From positions 4,030,001-4,094,000 of the forward strand of contig NZ_JAGIOP010000002.1 of NCBI RefSeq assembly GCF_017876775.1: a stretch of 64,000 nucleotides of DNA, read 5' to 3'. Below the pieces are notes generated by a model that saw only the letters and a program-made list of their open reading frames with translations, was not told the DNA's origin and did no database searches. Shown piece after piece: positions 17,203 through 25,358 of this stretch; the first letter of the stretch is position 1; every line of letters begins with the position of its first letter. The stretch is from Mycolicibacterium lutetiense (lineage in GTDB: Bacteria; Actinomycetota; Actinomycetes; Mycobacteriales; Mycobacteriaceae). Made by a program: the position numbers and the translations under genes.

Positions 17203-17880
17203 GTGAAGCGAATCCTGGTGGTGGACGACGAGCCGACCATCCTGGCCGCCGTGGCGACGAGACTGCGCGCCGAAGAATTCGCAGTCGAGACGGCAGTCGA
17301 CGGACCGTCGGCGGTCGAGACCGCCTTGGCGACTTCCCCCGATCTTGTGGTCCTCGACGTCATGCTGCCCGGATTCGACGGGCTGGAGGTGTGCCGGCGA
17401 ATCCAGGCTCAGCGTGTGGTGCCGGTGCTGATGCTCACCGCGCGCACCGACGAGACCGACATGCTGATCGGCCTCGGGATCGGTGCCGACGACTACCTCA
17501 CCAAACCGTTCAGCATGCGGGAGTTGGTGGCCCGTATCAGGGTGTTGTTGCGCCGAGTCGATCGGGCCGGCGGACCGGCGCCGCTCTCGGTCGGCGAGTA
17601 CCGCATCGATCTGGCCGAGCGCAGGGTGCATCAGGGCTCGGGTCACGATGCCGAGGAAATCCACCTGACCCGTACGGAATTCGATCTACTGGCGTTCCTC
17701 GCCGGACGGCCGCGCGCGGCGGTGGCCCGTGAGACGCTGCTGGAACACGTCTGGGGCTGGACATCGGAGGTGGAGAGTCGCACCGTCGACAGCCACGTCA
17801 AGGCGTTGCGTCGCAAGCTCGGACCCGACCTGATCCGCACCGTCCACGGTGTGGGTTATGCCCTGGAGATCCCGCGGTGA
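17203..17880 (+). CDS. Two-component response regulator, OmpR type
   Basis: A 225-residue regulator. The receiver domain (residues 1-115) has the acidic pair DD at 9-10, the phosphate-accepting Asp52 in VVLDVMLPG, Thr79 in MLTAR and Lys101 in LTKPF. The C-terminal winged helix (130-225) has LTRTEFDLLAFLA and VDSHVKALRRKLG...RTVHGVGYAL. GTG 17203 is chosen because the protein then starts VKRILVVDDEP, the normal family N-terminus. Its stop overlaps the start of the sensor kinase (GTGA). The target genes are unknown; the downstream membrane protein is the first candidate. It is not a recognised steroid gene and interrupts the usual ipdF-kstR2 spacing. Confidence 0.92.
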   Translation: MKRILVVDDEPTILAAVATRLRAEEFAVETAVDGPSAVETALATSPDLVVLDVMLPGFDGLEVCRRIQAQRVVPVLMLTARTDETDMLIGLGIGADDYLTKPFSMRELVARIRVLLRRVDRAGGPAPLSVGEYRIDLAERRVHQGSGHDAEEIHLTRTEFDLLAFLAGRPRAAVARETLLEHVWGWTSEVESRTVDSHVKALRRKLGPDLIRTVHGVGYALEIPR

Positions 17881-18905
17881 ATGGCATTGCCGGGCTGTGG
17901 GATCGACTCCCACGCCCGCTCGATCCGTTCGCATCGTTCAAGGTCAAGACCGGCCTGTTGGTGGGCGGGGCGATCCTGCTGGCCTCGTTCACGTTCTGGA
18001 TAGGTGCGAGCTGGCAGTTCCGCTACGCTCTGCTGGCTGCGCTGGCGACCTCACTGGCCCTCACTCAGTTCCTCGCCCACGGCATGACTTCGCCATTGCG
18101 GCAGATGACCACGGCCGCGCGGGCGATGGCCCGCGGTGACTACAGCCGCCGGGTGCGTGCCACCTCGCGCGACGAGATCGGCCAATTGGCTGCGGCATTC
18201 AATCAGATGGCGGCCGACCTCGGTGCCGCCGACGAGTACCGGCGTGGGCTGATCGGCAATGTCTCCCACGAGCTTCGTACCCCGATCACCGCGTTGCGCG
18301 CGGTGCTGGAGAACGTGGTCGACGGCGTGGCCGAACCCGACGCCAAGACCATGCGGATGGCACTGTCGCAGACCGAACGCCTGGGTGAGCTGGTGACCAA
18401 TCTGCTGGACCTTTCCCGTATCGAGGGCGGCGCGATTCCGTTGCAGATCAGCCGATTCGGCGTCGACGAATTCTTGCGCGAAGCCGTCGAACACGTCTCG
18501 GTATCGGCCGCCGACGTAACGGTTGCGGTGCGGGTGTCGCCGCCCGACCTGGCGGCCGTGGCCGACCCGGCGCGGCTGCGGCAGGTCGTGGTCAACCTGG
18601 TGGACAACGCGATTCGGCACAGTCCAGCCGGTGGTCGGGTGATGGTGCTGGCGTCGCGTCACGCGTCGGGTTTGCGGCTCGAGGTGACCGATCAGGGCCC
18701 GGGCATCGCGCCGGCCGAGCGGGAGCGGGTCTTCGAGCGGTTCACCCGCGGTGCCACCTCGGACGGAGGAACGGGGCTCGGTCTGGCGATTGCCCGCTGG
18801 GCCGTCGAATTGCACGGCGGCACAATCGAAGTACTGGAGATCGGGGCTGGGTGCCGGATCAAGGTCACTCTCCCCGAGCGAACGAAAGCGGGGGAAACGG
18901 TATGA
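17877..18905 (+). CDS. Sensor histidine kinase
   Basis: A 342-residue membrane kinase. It has two closely spaced hydrophobic segments (about residues 22-55) with almost no loop between them, so there is no large external sensor domain. A HAMP linker follows (MTTAARAMARGDYSRRV), then the phosphorylated His in SHELRTP (near residue 135) and an ATPase domain with DNAIRHSP, DQGPGI and GGTGLGLAIA. It probably senses something in or near the membrane, or takes its signal from the co-encoded membrane protein (inference). It overlaps the regulator gene upstream and the membrane protein gene downstream by 4 bases each. Confidence 0.92.
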   Translation: MNGIAGLWDRLPRPLDPFASFKVKTGLLVGGAILLASFTFWIGASWQFRYALLAALATSLALTQFLAHGMTSPLRQMTTAARAMARGDYSRRVRATSRDEIGQLAAAFNQMAADLGAADEYRRGLIGNVSHELRTPITALRAVLENVVDGVAEPDAKTMRMALSQTERLGELVTNLLDLSRIEGGAIPLQISRFGVDEFLREAVEHVSVSAADVTVAVRVSPPDLAAVADPARLRQVVVNLVDNAIRHSPAGGRVMVLASRHASGLRLEVTDQGPGIAPAERERVFERFTRGATSDGGTGLGLAIARWAVELHGGTIEVLEIGAGCRIKVTLPERTKAGETV

Positions 18906-20443
18906 CGACGGTGGTTCCGGGTTATCCGGGGGCGCATGGGATTGTGCCGCCCCCGCCTCCCTTGATCGGCCCGGCGCTTCCGCGCTACAGCGAGCCGGGC
19001 TGGACGGTGTGGTCGCGACGGGTCTGGCCGGTCGATCCGCTGGCCGGCGCGCCCCGCCGGGTGCTGCTGGCGGCCGTATCGGCCGGGCTCGTCGGCACCG
19101 CGCTGTGGCGGCCGTCGACACTCAGCATCGGCTACTTCGTGGTGGCGGTCATGGTCTTCGGCGTGGTGTACGGCACTGCGGATCGGCGTCCGTCCCGGCA
19201 GGAGTGGGTCGGGGTGGGTTTGACGCTCGCGCTGTTTGCCGTCCCGGGTCTGCTCGCGGCGGATTGGCTCGGCGTGCTGTGCATCATGGCCGGCTGGATC
19301 GTCGGCTGGTGCACGTTGTTCGGGGGCCGTACCTGGACAGCGGTTCTCACCGCACCGTTCCTGCCATGGGTACTTGCCGCCCGGGTGGTCCGGTGGGTGC
19401 AGCACGCCTTGCCACGTCGCGCCAGCATCCCGAGTCTCAGCCGCATCGTCGTCGTCCTCGGCGTGACAGTGATTCTGGTGCTCGTGTTCGGTGGGCTCTT
19501 CGCTGCGGCCGACCCGGCCTTTGCACGCATCTTCGGGAATCTGGTGCCGTCCTTCGACAGCGCCGACTCCACTGCGCGAGTGTTGGTGTTCGGTCTCGTC
19601 GTGTTCTTCGTCCTGGCCGGCGCGTATCTGACCCGGTTCCCTCCGCGCCTGGACGTCCTGGCCCCCGCGCCGATGCGGCCGGTGCCGCGCTGGGAGTGGG
19701 CCCTGCCGTTGGGCGTGCTCGACGTGCTGTTCCTGGCGTTCGTGGCGGTGCAGGCCACCGTGCTGTTCGGCGGCCACACTCACGTGCTGGAAACCGAAGG
19801 GCTGACCTACGCCGAGTACGCCCGGCAAGGGTTCTGGCAGCTGCTGTGGGTGTCGGCGCTGACCCTGCTGGTGCTCAGTGTGGCGATCCGGGTCGCCGGA
19901 CGGGGCGAAGAAGCCGACCGCCGTCTGCTGCGGGTGCTGGTCGGAATCCTCTGCGCCACCTCGGTTGTCGTGGTGATCTCGGCGATTCACCGGATGTGGC
20001 TGTACCAGCAGGCATACGGCTTCAGCACCGAGCGGCTGACGGTGATCACCATCGAGGTGTGGCTCGGGGTGGTGTTCCTGCTCGTCGCGGTGGCCGGGAT
20101 CCGGATAAGCGGGCGATGGCTGCCCCATGCGGTGCTGGTGACCGGGATCGTGGCGCTGCTCGGGCTGGCGGCGCTCAACCCCGAGCGCCTGGTCGCCGAC
20201 CGCAACATCGACCGTTTCGAGCAGACCGGTGCGCTCGATGCCAAGTATCTGTCCGGGCTGTCCGCAGATATCGACCCGGCGCTGCACCGGCTGCCTGAGT
20301 CCGTACGCGAGTGCGTTACCGCGCGGAAGCGCGACCCCGACCCCTGGTACACCTTCAATCTGTCGCGGGCCCGGGCCGATCGTCCGGTGTCGGGGGAACG
20401 GCCCGATTACTGCTCGGCGTACTGGTCGTCCGACTATCGATAG
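18902..20443 (+). CDS. Polytopic membrane protein, DUF4173/DUF4153-like
   Basis: A 513-residue integral membrane protein with roughly ten or more hydrophobic segments between residues 55 and 440, a proline-rich N-terminus (GIVPPPPPLIGPALP) and a soluble C-terminal tail of about 70 residues with Cys near the end. The segment GLTYAEYARQGFWQLLWVSALTLLVL contains the YAEYARQGF pattern seen in DUF4173 proteins. The function is unknown. ATG overlaps the kinase stop (ATGA), so the three genes form one translationally coupled operon. Such an arrangement suggests that this protein is either the regulated output or an accessory sensor for the kinase. Confidence 0.8.
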   Translation: MTTVVPGYPGAHGIVPPPPPLIGPALPRYSEPGWTVWSRRVWPVDPLAGAPRRVLLAAVSAGLVGTALWRPSTLSIGYFVVAVMVFGVVYGTADRRPSRQEWVGVGLTLALFAVPGLLAADWLGVLCIMAGWIVGWCTLFGGRTWTAVLTAPFLPWVLAARVVRWVQHALPRRASIPSLSRIVVVLGVTVILVLVFGGLFAAADPAFARIFGNLVPSFDSADSTARVLVFGLVVFFVLAGAYLTRFPPRLDVLAPAPMRPVPRWEWALPLGVLDVLFLAFVAVQATVLFGGHTHVLETEGLTYAEYARQGFWQLLWVSALTLLVLSVAIRVAGRGEEADRRLLRVLVGILCATSVVVVISAIHRMWLYQQAYGFSTERLTVITIEVWLGVVFLLVAVAGIRISGRWLPHAVLVTGIVALLGLAALNPERLVADRNIDRFEQTGALDAKYLSGLSADIDPALHRLPESVRECVTARKRDPDPWYTFNLSRARADRPVSGERPDYCSAYWSSDYR

Positions 20444-20467
20444 GGCGGCGCGGGCCTAACGTGACCT

Positions 20468-20481
20468 AGCAAGCGCTTGGT
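20468..20481. promoter_or_regulatory. KstR2 operator upstream of kstR2
   Basis: AGCAAGCGCTTGGT fits the KstR2 consensus AnCAAGnnCTTGnT fully and has a perfect CAAGCGCTTG core. A -10-like TATGCT lies at 20485-20490 and the kstR2 ATG at 20497, giving autoregulation. The spacing is nearly identical to that of the boxes at 15132 and 34632. Confidence 0.88.
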
Positions 20482-20496
20482 TGCTATGCTGTGGCA

Positions 20497-21114
20497 ATGG
20501 CGCCGGATACGCCCAGCCCACCGGCTAGCAGACGTGACGAGTTGCTGCACCTCGCCGCGACCATGTTCGCCGAGCGCGGGCTCAAGGCAACGACAGTCCG
20601 CGATATCGCCGACTCCGCAGGAATCCTGTCGGGCAGTCTGTACCACCACTTCAAGTCCAAAGAGCAGATGGTCGAAGAGGTGATGCGGGATTTTCTTGAC
20701 TGGCTGTTCGCGCGGTACCAGGAGATCCTCGAGCAGGAGTCCAGCCCGTTGGGCCGGCTCACCGGCTTGTTCCTGGCGTCCTTCGAGGCCATCGAGCACC
20801 GGCATGCGCAGGTCGTGATCTACCAGGATGAGGCCAAGCGACTCGCCGGTGTCCCGCAGTTCGGCTTCGTCGACGAGCGCAACCGCGAACAGCGCAAGAT
20901 GTGGGTGGACATCCTGCAGCAGGGCATCGCCGACGGCTCGTTCCGTCAGGACATCGACGTCGACCTGGTGTACCGGTTCATCCGTGACACCACCTGGGTT
21001 TCGGTCCGCTGGTACCAACCTGGCGGACCGCTTTCGGCCGAAGAGGTCGGCCGGCAGTACCTCGCCATCGTCCTCGGCGGAATCACCGCCGCCCGTCAGG
21101 TCAAAGGAGACTAG
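20497..21114 (+). CDS. kstR2: TetR-family repressor KstR2 of ring C/D catabolism
   Basis: About 205 residues. The DNA-binding domain reads MFAERGLKATTVRDIADSAG followed by ILSGSLYHHFKSKEQM, closely resembling the M. tuberculosis protein, as does the rest (SFEAIEHRHAQVVIYQDEAKRL, RDTTWVSVRWYQPGGPL given only in part). KstR2 is known to bind HIP-CoA, which releases it from DNA. Start: ATG 20497 is preferred over GTG 20491 because a -10-like TATGCT ends exactly six bases upstream, as expected for a leaderless mRNA, and no ribosome-binding site is visible. fadA6 follows after two bases. Confidence 0.92.
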   Translation: MAPDTPSPPASRRDELLHLAATMFAERGLKATTVRDIADSAGILSGSLYHHFKSKEQMVEEVMRDFLDWLFARYQEILEQESSPLGRLTGLFLASFEAIEHRHAQVVIYQDEAKRLAGVPQFGFVDERNREQRKMWVDILQQGIADGSFRQDIDVDLVYRFIRDTTWVSVRWYQPGGPLSAEEVGRQYLAIVLGGITAARQVKGD

Positions 21115-21116
21115 TA

Positions 21117-22274
21117 ATGGCTTCAACATCGCAGGCATACATCGTCGATGCCATCCGTACGCCGGTCGGAAAGAAGAACGGCTCGCTGGCACAGGTGCAC
21201 CCGATCGACCTCGGCGTGCACGCATTCCGCGCCATCTTCGATCGTGTCGACGTCGACCCGGGCGCCGTTGACGACGTCATCGTCGGTTGCGTCGACGCCA
21301 TCGGCGGGCAGGCCGGCAACATCGGCCGGCTGACCTGGCTGGCCGCCGGATACCCCGAAGCCGTCCCCGGCGTCACCGTCGACCGGCAGTGCGGTTCCAG
21401 CCAGCAGGCCATCTCCTTCGGTGCCCAGGCCATCATGTCGGGCACGGCCGACCTCATCCTGGCCGGCGGCATGCAGAACATGAGCTGGATCCCGATCTCC
21501 TCGGCCATGGTCCTCGGCAAGGAGTTCGGATTCACCTCGCCCACAAACGAATCCAAGAGCTGGCTGCACCGCTACGGCGACCAGGAGATCTCGCAGTTCC
21601 GCGGCTCGGAAATGATCGCCGAGAAGTGGGACATCTCCCGCGAGGAGATGGAGGAGTTCGCCTACAACAGCCACCAGCGGGCGTTCGCCGCGATCCGGGC
21701 CGGGCATTTCGACAAGGAGATCATCCCCGTCGGCGACTTCGGGGTCGACGAGGGACCGCGCGAGTCGACCCTGGAGAAGCTGGCCTCGCTGAAGCCACTC
21801 GTCGAGGGCGGCCGGCTGACCGCCGCGCTCGCCAGCCAGATCTCCGATGGTGCGGCGGCGGTGCTGCTGGCTTCAGAAAGCGCAGTAGAGGCGCATAACC
21901 TCAAGCCCCGCGCCCGCATCCACCACATCAGCGCACGCGGTGATGATCCGGTGATGATGCTGACCGGCCCGATCCCGGCCACCCGGTACGCGCTGGAGAA
22001 GACCGGCCTGTCGATCGACGACATCGACACCGTCGAGATCAACGAGGCCTTCGCGCCGGTCGTGCTGGCCTGGCTCAAGGAGACCAAGGCCGATCCGGCG
22101 AAGGTCAACCCGAGCGGCGGCGCCATCGCGCTGGGCCACCCGCTGGGCGCCACCGGTGCCAAGCTGTTCACGACCATGCTCAACACCCTCGAGCGCACCG
22201 GCGGTCGCTACGGTCTGCAGACCATGTGTGAGGGCGGCGGCACCGCCAACGTCACCATCATCGAGCGCCTCTAG
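21117..22274 (+). CDS. fadA6: Acetyl-CoA acyltransferase FadA6
   Basis: A 385-residue thiolase. The nucleophilic Cys is in DRQCGSSQQ (near residue 92), the catalytic His in GHPLGATGAKL and the second Cys in MCEGGGTANV near the end, the complete thiolase set. In the steroid pathway FadA6 cleaves a ring C/D-derived 3-oxoacyl-CoA. It forms a two-gene operon with kstR2 (2-base gap), as in M. tuberculosis where the two are adjacent. A long hairpin after the gene ends transcription. What follows differs from M. tuberculosis: narK and the nitrate operon instead of Rv3555c-fdxB. Confidence 0.9.
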   Translation: MASTSQAYIVDAIRTPVGKKNGSLAQVHPIDLGVHAFRAIFDRVDVDPGAVDDVIVGCVDAIGGQAGNIGRLTWLAAGYPEAVPGVTVDRQCGSSQQAISFGAQAIMSGTADLILAGGMQNMSWIPISSAMVLGKEFGFTSPTNESKSWLHRYGDQEISQFRGSEMIAEKWDISREEMEEFAYNSHQRAFAAIRAGHFDKEIIPVGDFGVDEGPRESTLEKLASLKPLVEGGRLTAALASQISDGAAAVLLASESAVEAHNLKPRARIHHISARGDDPVMMLTGPIPATRYALEKTGLSIDDIDTVEINEAFAPVVLAWLKETKADPAKVNPSGGAIALGHPLGATGAKLFTTMLNTLERTGGRYGLQTMCEGGGTANVTIIERL

Positions 22275-22304
22275 GTTCCACGCGCGGAGGTCGTCTCCGC
22301 CGAG

Positions 22305-22354
22305 CAGACGCGAACCCCCCCGAAATTCACGGATTTCGGGGGGTTTCGCGTCTG
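22305..22354. terminator. Long bidirectional terminator between fadA6 and narK
   Basis: A 22-bp inverted repeat (arms 22305-22326 and 22333-22354) with a single mismatch and a 6-base loop separates two convergent genes. The outer stem reads CAGACGCGAA and the inner part CCCCCCGAAAT. It is preceded by GAG, giving the shared GAGCAGACGC edge found at several other terminators in the window. Confidence 0.8.
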
Positions 22355-22417
22355 GTGGTGCAGAAGCGGTGCCACTGATGGCGACACCATGGTTGCTCTC
22401 CGGTCGCGCTGATCGGC

Positions 22418-23812
22418 CTAATTCAGGACGCTGTCGAGCATCGAGGGCGTCGACTGTCGTGCGGACGGGGTGCGGACGTACCGGAACCAGGTCAGCATCA
22501 TGGCCAACGCGTAGAAGGCCAAGAAGATCCAGAACGCTGCCGTGGCCGACCCGCTGGAAAGGTAGGACTGACGCAGCGCCAGATTGATACCTACCCCACC
22601 GAGGGCGCCGACCGCACCGGCGAACCCGATCAGCGCACCCGACATCGCGCGCGACCACTGCTGCCTGTCGGCTTCGCTGCCGATGAGCGATCGGCTTCGG
22701 GCGTCGAAGATCGACGGGATCATCTTGTACACCGACCCGTTGCCCAGGCCCGAGAGCGCGAACAGTGCAACAAAACCCACGACAAAGCCGATCATGGTGG
22801 CAGTTCCGACCGGGCCACCGGCGTGGTCATGGTAGGTGGACACAGCGATAAGTAGTGCACCGGCAAGGATCATCCCGCCGAACACCACGGCGGTGACGCG
22901 TCCGCCGCCGACCCGGTCGGCCAACTTGCCGCCATAGACCCGGGAGATCGAACCGAGCAACGGGCCGATGAAGGCAATCTGCGCGGCGTGCAATGCGGCA
23001 TCCGCGGGGCTCTGGCCGCCGGTGACGAAGTTGATCTGCAGCACCTGGCCGAAGGCGAACGAGAACCCGATGAAGGATCCGAAGGTGCCGATGTAGAGCA
23101 AAGCGATCACCCAGGTGTCGCGAATCGACAGAATGGAACGCATTGCGGTGGTGTCGATCTGGTGCTGCTCGAGATTGTCCATGAACAACGCAGCGCCGAT
23201 CGCCGCCACGGCCAATAACACCAGATAGACGGCGCACACCCAGTACGGAGCCCGGTTGCCCGCGGTCGCGATGACCAGCAGGCCGACCAGCTGGAGCACC
23301 GGTACGCCGATGTTGCCGCCGCCGGCGTTGAGCCCCAGTGCCCAGCCCTTGAGCCGTTGTGGGTAGAAGGCGTTGATGTTGGTCATCGAGGAAGCGAAGT
23401 TACCGCCGCCGAACCCGCCGACGGCCGCGCACAGCAGATAGGGCCACAGCGGCAAGCCCGGATTTGCCAACAGCCACATGGTGCCCAACGTGGGAATCAA
23501 CAGCGCGAGAGCCGAGAACACTGTCCAATTCCGGCCGCCGAATTTCGCCGTGGCCAGCGTGTAGGGGACGCGCAGGCATCCTCCTACCAGGGTGGCCGTG
23601 GCGCCCAACAGGAACTTGTCCCCAGCAGAGAATCCGTACACCTCTTCGGGCATGAACAGCACCATGACCGACCACATGGTCCACACCGAGAACCCGACAT
23701 GCTCGGCGACCACCGACCAAAACAGATTTCGCCGGGCGATGTGTTTGTTCCTGGCCTCCCAGGCCACGATGTCTTCGGGATCCCAGTTGGTGATCGTGCG
23801 TGATCGGGGCAT
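22418..23812 (-). CDS. narK: Nitrate/nitrite transporter NarK
   Basis: A 464-residue MFS permease with 12 predicted membrane segments. The nitrate signature regions are recognisable: GGFGGGNFASSMTNINAF in helix 5 and FALSGLGNGSVYKMIP in helix 11, together with a conserved Arg in helix 2 (GGCLRVPYTL). It would exchange nitrate for nitrite or import nitrate with protons. It is downstream of narI with a 110-base gap and the same orientation, so it may be read from the nar promoter or from its own. Its end faces fadA6 across a terminator. The subgroup (NarK1- or NarK2-like) cannot be fixed by eye. Confidence 0.9.
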   Translation of the reverse strand: MPRSRTITNWDPEDIVAWEARNKHIARRNLFWSVVAEHVGFSVWTMWSVMVLFMPEEVYGFSAGDKFLLGATATLVGGCLRVPYTLATAKFGGRNWTVFSALALLIPTLGTMWLLANPGLPLWPYLLCAAVGGFGGGNFASSMTNINAFYPQRLKGWALGLNAGGGNIGVPVLQLVGLLVIATAGNRAPYWVCAVYLVLLAVAAIGAALFMDNLEQHQIDTTAMRSILSIRDTWVIALLYIGTFGSFIGFSFAFGQVLQINFVTGGQSPADAALHAAQIAFIGPLLGSISRVYGGKLADRVGGGRVTAVVFGGMILAGALLIAVSTYHDHAGGPVGTATMIGFVVGFVALFALSGLGNGSVYKMIPSIFDARSRSLIGSEADRQQWSRAMSGALIGFAGAVGALGGVGINLALRQSYLSSGSATAAFWIFLAFYALAMMLTWFRYVRTPSARQSTPSMLDSVLN

Positions 23813-23922
23813 GGTGCAAACCTAGAAATGACATGTTGCCCGGAAGCTGCGTGCCGTGTCCGAGCCGTGAATATCTACTCACCCGGTGACGACTTCTGTT
23901 GTGAGATAGCTCTTTGCGTCGG

Positions 23923-24666
23923 TCAAATCCACCGGCTGCGTGGAGGTGGTGCCTGTGGCGTCACCCAAGCCTTGGCGTAGCGGTTCTTTCCGGCACGCTG
24001 CGGATCCCGGCTGCGGTAGATGACGAACGGGCGGACCAGATAACCGATCGGTGCACTGAACATGTGCACCAACCGCGTGTAGGGCCATAAGCCGAGCAGG
24101 GCAAGCACTATCAGCACATGTGCCTGGAACGTCCACGGGGTTTCCGCCATCAACTGCGGCGCCGGATGCAGTGTGAACAAGCTGCGGAACCACGGCGACA
24201 CCGTTTCGCGGTAGTTGTAGGTCGAGAACACGTTGGTCAGGGTGTTCAGCATCCCGGTCGCCAACGCCCCGACCAGCAGCAGGTACATGAGCTTGTCGTT
24301 GAGCGTGGTCGCGGTGCGTACCTCCGGGACGGTGACCCGGCGGTAGAGCAGGATGGCCACCCCAGCGACGACGGCCACCCCGGCCACCGACCCCATACTC
24401 ACCGACATCAGGTGGTAGACGTGTTCGGAGACACCCACCGCCGAAGTCCACGATTGTGGGATCAGCAGGCCGACGACGTGCCCGGCGAGCACGCCGAGGA
24501 TGCCGAAATGGAACAGCGGGCTGCCGAGCCGCAGCAACTTGCTCTCGTATATCTGCGAAGACCGTGTCGTCCATCCGAACTGGTCGTTCTTGTAGCGCCA
24601 GATATGTCCGAGAGCGAATGAGGTGAATCCGATGTACGGCAGGGTCATCCAGAGCACGTTGCTCAT
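23923..24666 (-). CDS. narI: Respiratory nitrate reductase gamma subunit (cytochrome b)
   Basis: A 247-residue membrane protein with five hydrophobic segments that anchors the reductase and passes electrons from quinol to NarH. The His residues in PLFHFGILGVLAGHVVG (near 53 and 63) and those in the C-terminal half (FQAHVLIV and RLVHMFS) are the expected ligands of the two b haems. It overlaps narJ by 4 bases (ATGA). Length and order agree with mycobacterial narGHJI. Confidence 0.92.
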   Translation of the reverse strand: MSNVLWMTLPYIGFTSFALGHIWRYKNDQFGWTTRSSQIYESKLLRLGSPLFHFGILGVLAGHVVGLLIPQSWTSAVGVSEHVYHLMSVSMGSVAGVAVVAGVAILLYRRVTVPEVRTATTLNDKLMYLLLVGALATGMLNTLTNVFSTYNYRETVSPWFRSLFTLHPAPQLMAETPWTFQAHVLIVLALLGLWPYTRLVHMFSAPIGYLVRPFVIYRSRDPQRAGKNRYAKAWVTPQAPPPRSRWI

Positions 24667-25358
24667 CGTCTTCCTCCGGATCCACTCGGGTCCATCGTCA
24701 TCGGGTCCATCGCATACGGGTCGAGGCCGACATCCTCATCGGGCGGGCCCTCGGCGGCGAGCTGCGCGATACGGCGGCGGTCGGCGCTGTTCACCGGCGG
24801 CAGGGTGGTGAGGACGGCAGCCATCAGGCCGGTGTAGTAGGACTCGTTGTCCTGCAGGGAGAGCCGCAAGAGTTCGAGCACCGGGACGTGTTCGGCCAGC
24901 AGGCGCTCACCTTGGACTTGATCGACCGTCGCGGCGAACTCGAGCACCATGGGCAGGTAGTCGGGCAGCTCGGAATTCTCCAGGTCACCGACTTCCAGAC
25001 CCGCCTGGCGATAGGCGTGCTTGAACCGCAGCAGGGCCATGCCGCGTTTGCGGGTGTCGCCGTAGGCGTAGTAGGTCAGATGCAGGCTGCTGCGTCGTTG
25101 CATATCGAACGTCTCGACATAGTTCGACGCCCGCCGCATCGAATCTGTTGCGTTGAACTGATGCAGGAACTGCATCAGCGGCACCCGAGCCGACTCGGGC
25201 AGTTCCGCTGTGGCAGAGGCAAGCTGGTCGACAAGATCGGCCGTCTCGGCCGTCGGGTAGTCGAGCAACAGCGCGGTGATGCGCCACACCAGTCGCTGCT
25301 GGCGCTCTGACAGGGCGGAACCGGTACCTGTTCTGCGGCCAAGGGTGAGTAGCTTCAT
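24663..25358 (-). CDS. narJ: Nitrate reductase assembly chaperone
   Basis: A 231-residue, all-helical chaperone of the NarJ/TorD group, needed for cofactor insertion into NarG before the enzyme docks on NarI. Recognisable are LLLDYPTAETADLVDQL near the start, YVETFDMQRRSSLHLTYY in the middle (the conserved YVETFD and HLTYY elements) and LPDYLPMVLEFAA. It overlaps narH upstream and narI downstream by 4 bases each. The last 20 residues are rich in Asp, Met and Pro, an ordinary variable tail. Confidence 0.9.
   Translation of the reverse strand: MKLLTLGRRTGTGSALSERQQRLVWRITALLLDYPTAETADLVDQLASATAELPESARVPLMQFLHQFNATDSMRRASNYVETFDMQRRSSLHLTYYAYGDTRKRGMALLRFKHAYRQAGLEVGDLENSELPDYLPMVLEFAATVDQVQGERLLAEHVPVLELLRLSLQDNESYYTGLMAAVLTTLPPVNSADRRRIAQLAAEGPPDEDVGLDPYAMDPMTMDPSGSGGRR

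Noticed and set aside
20491..20496. GTG at 20491 as the kstR2 start
   Set aside because: It would immediately follow the -10-like hexamer, leaving no room for transcription to begin before it; ATG 20497 fits a leaderless mRNA.
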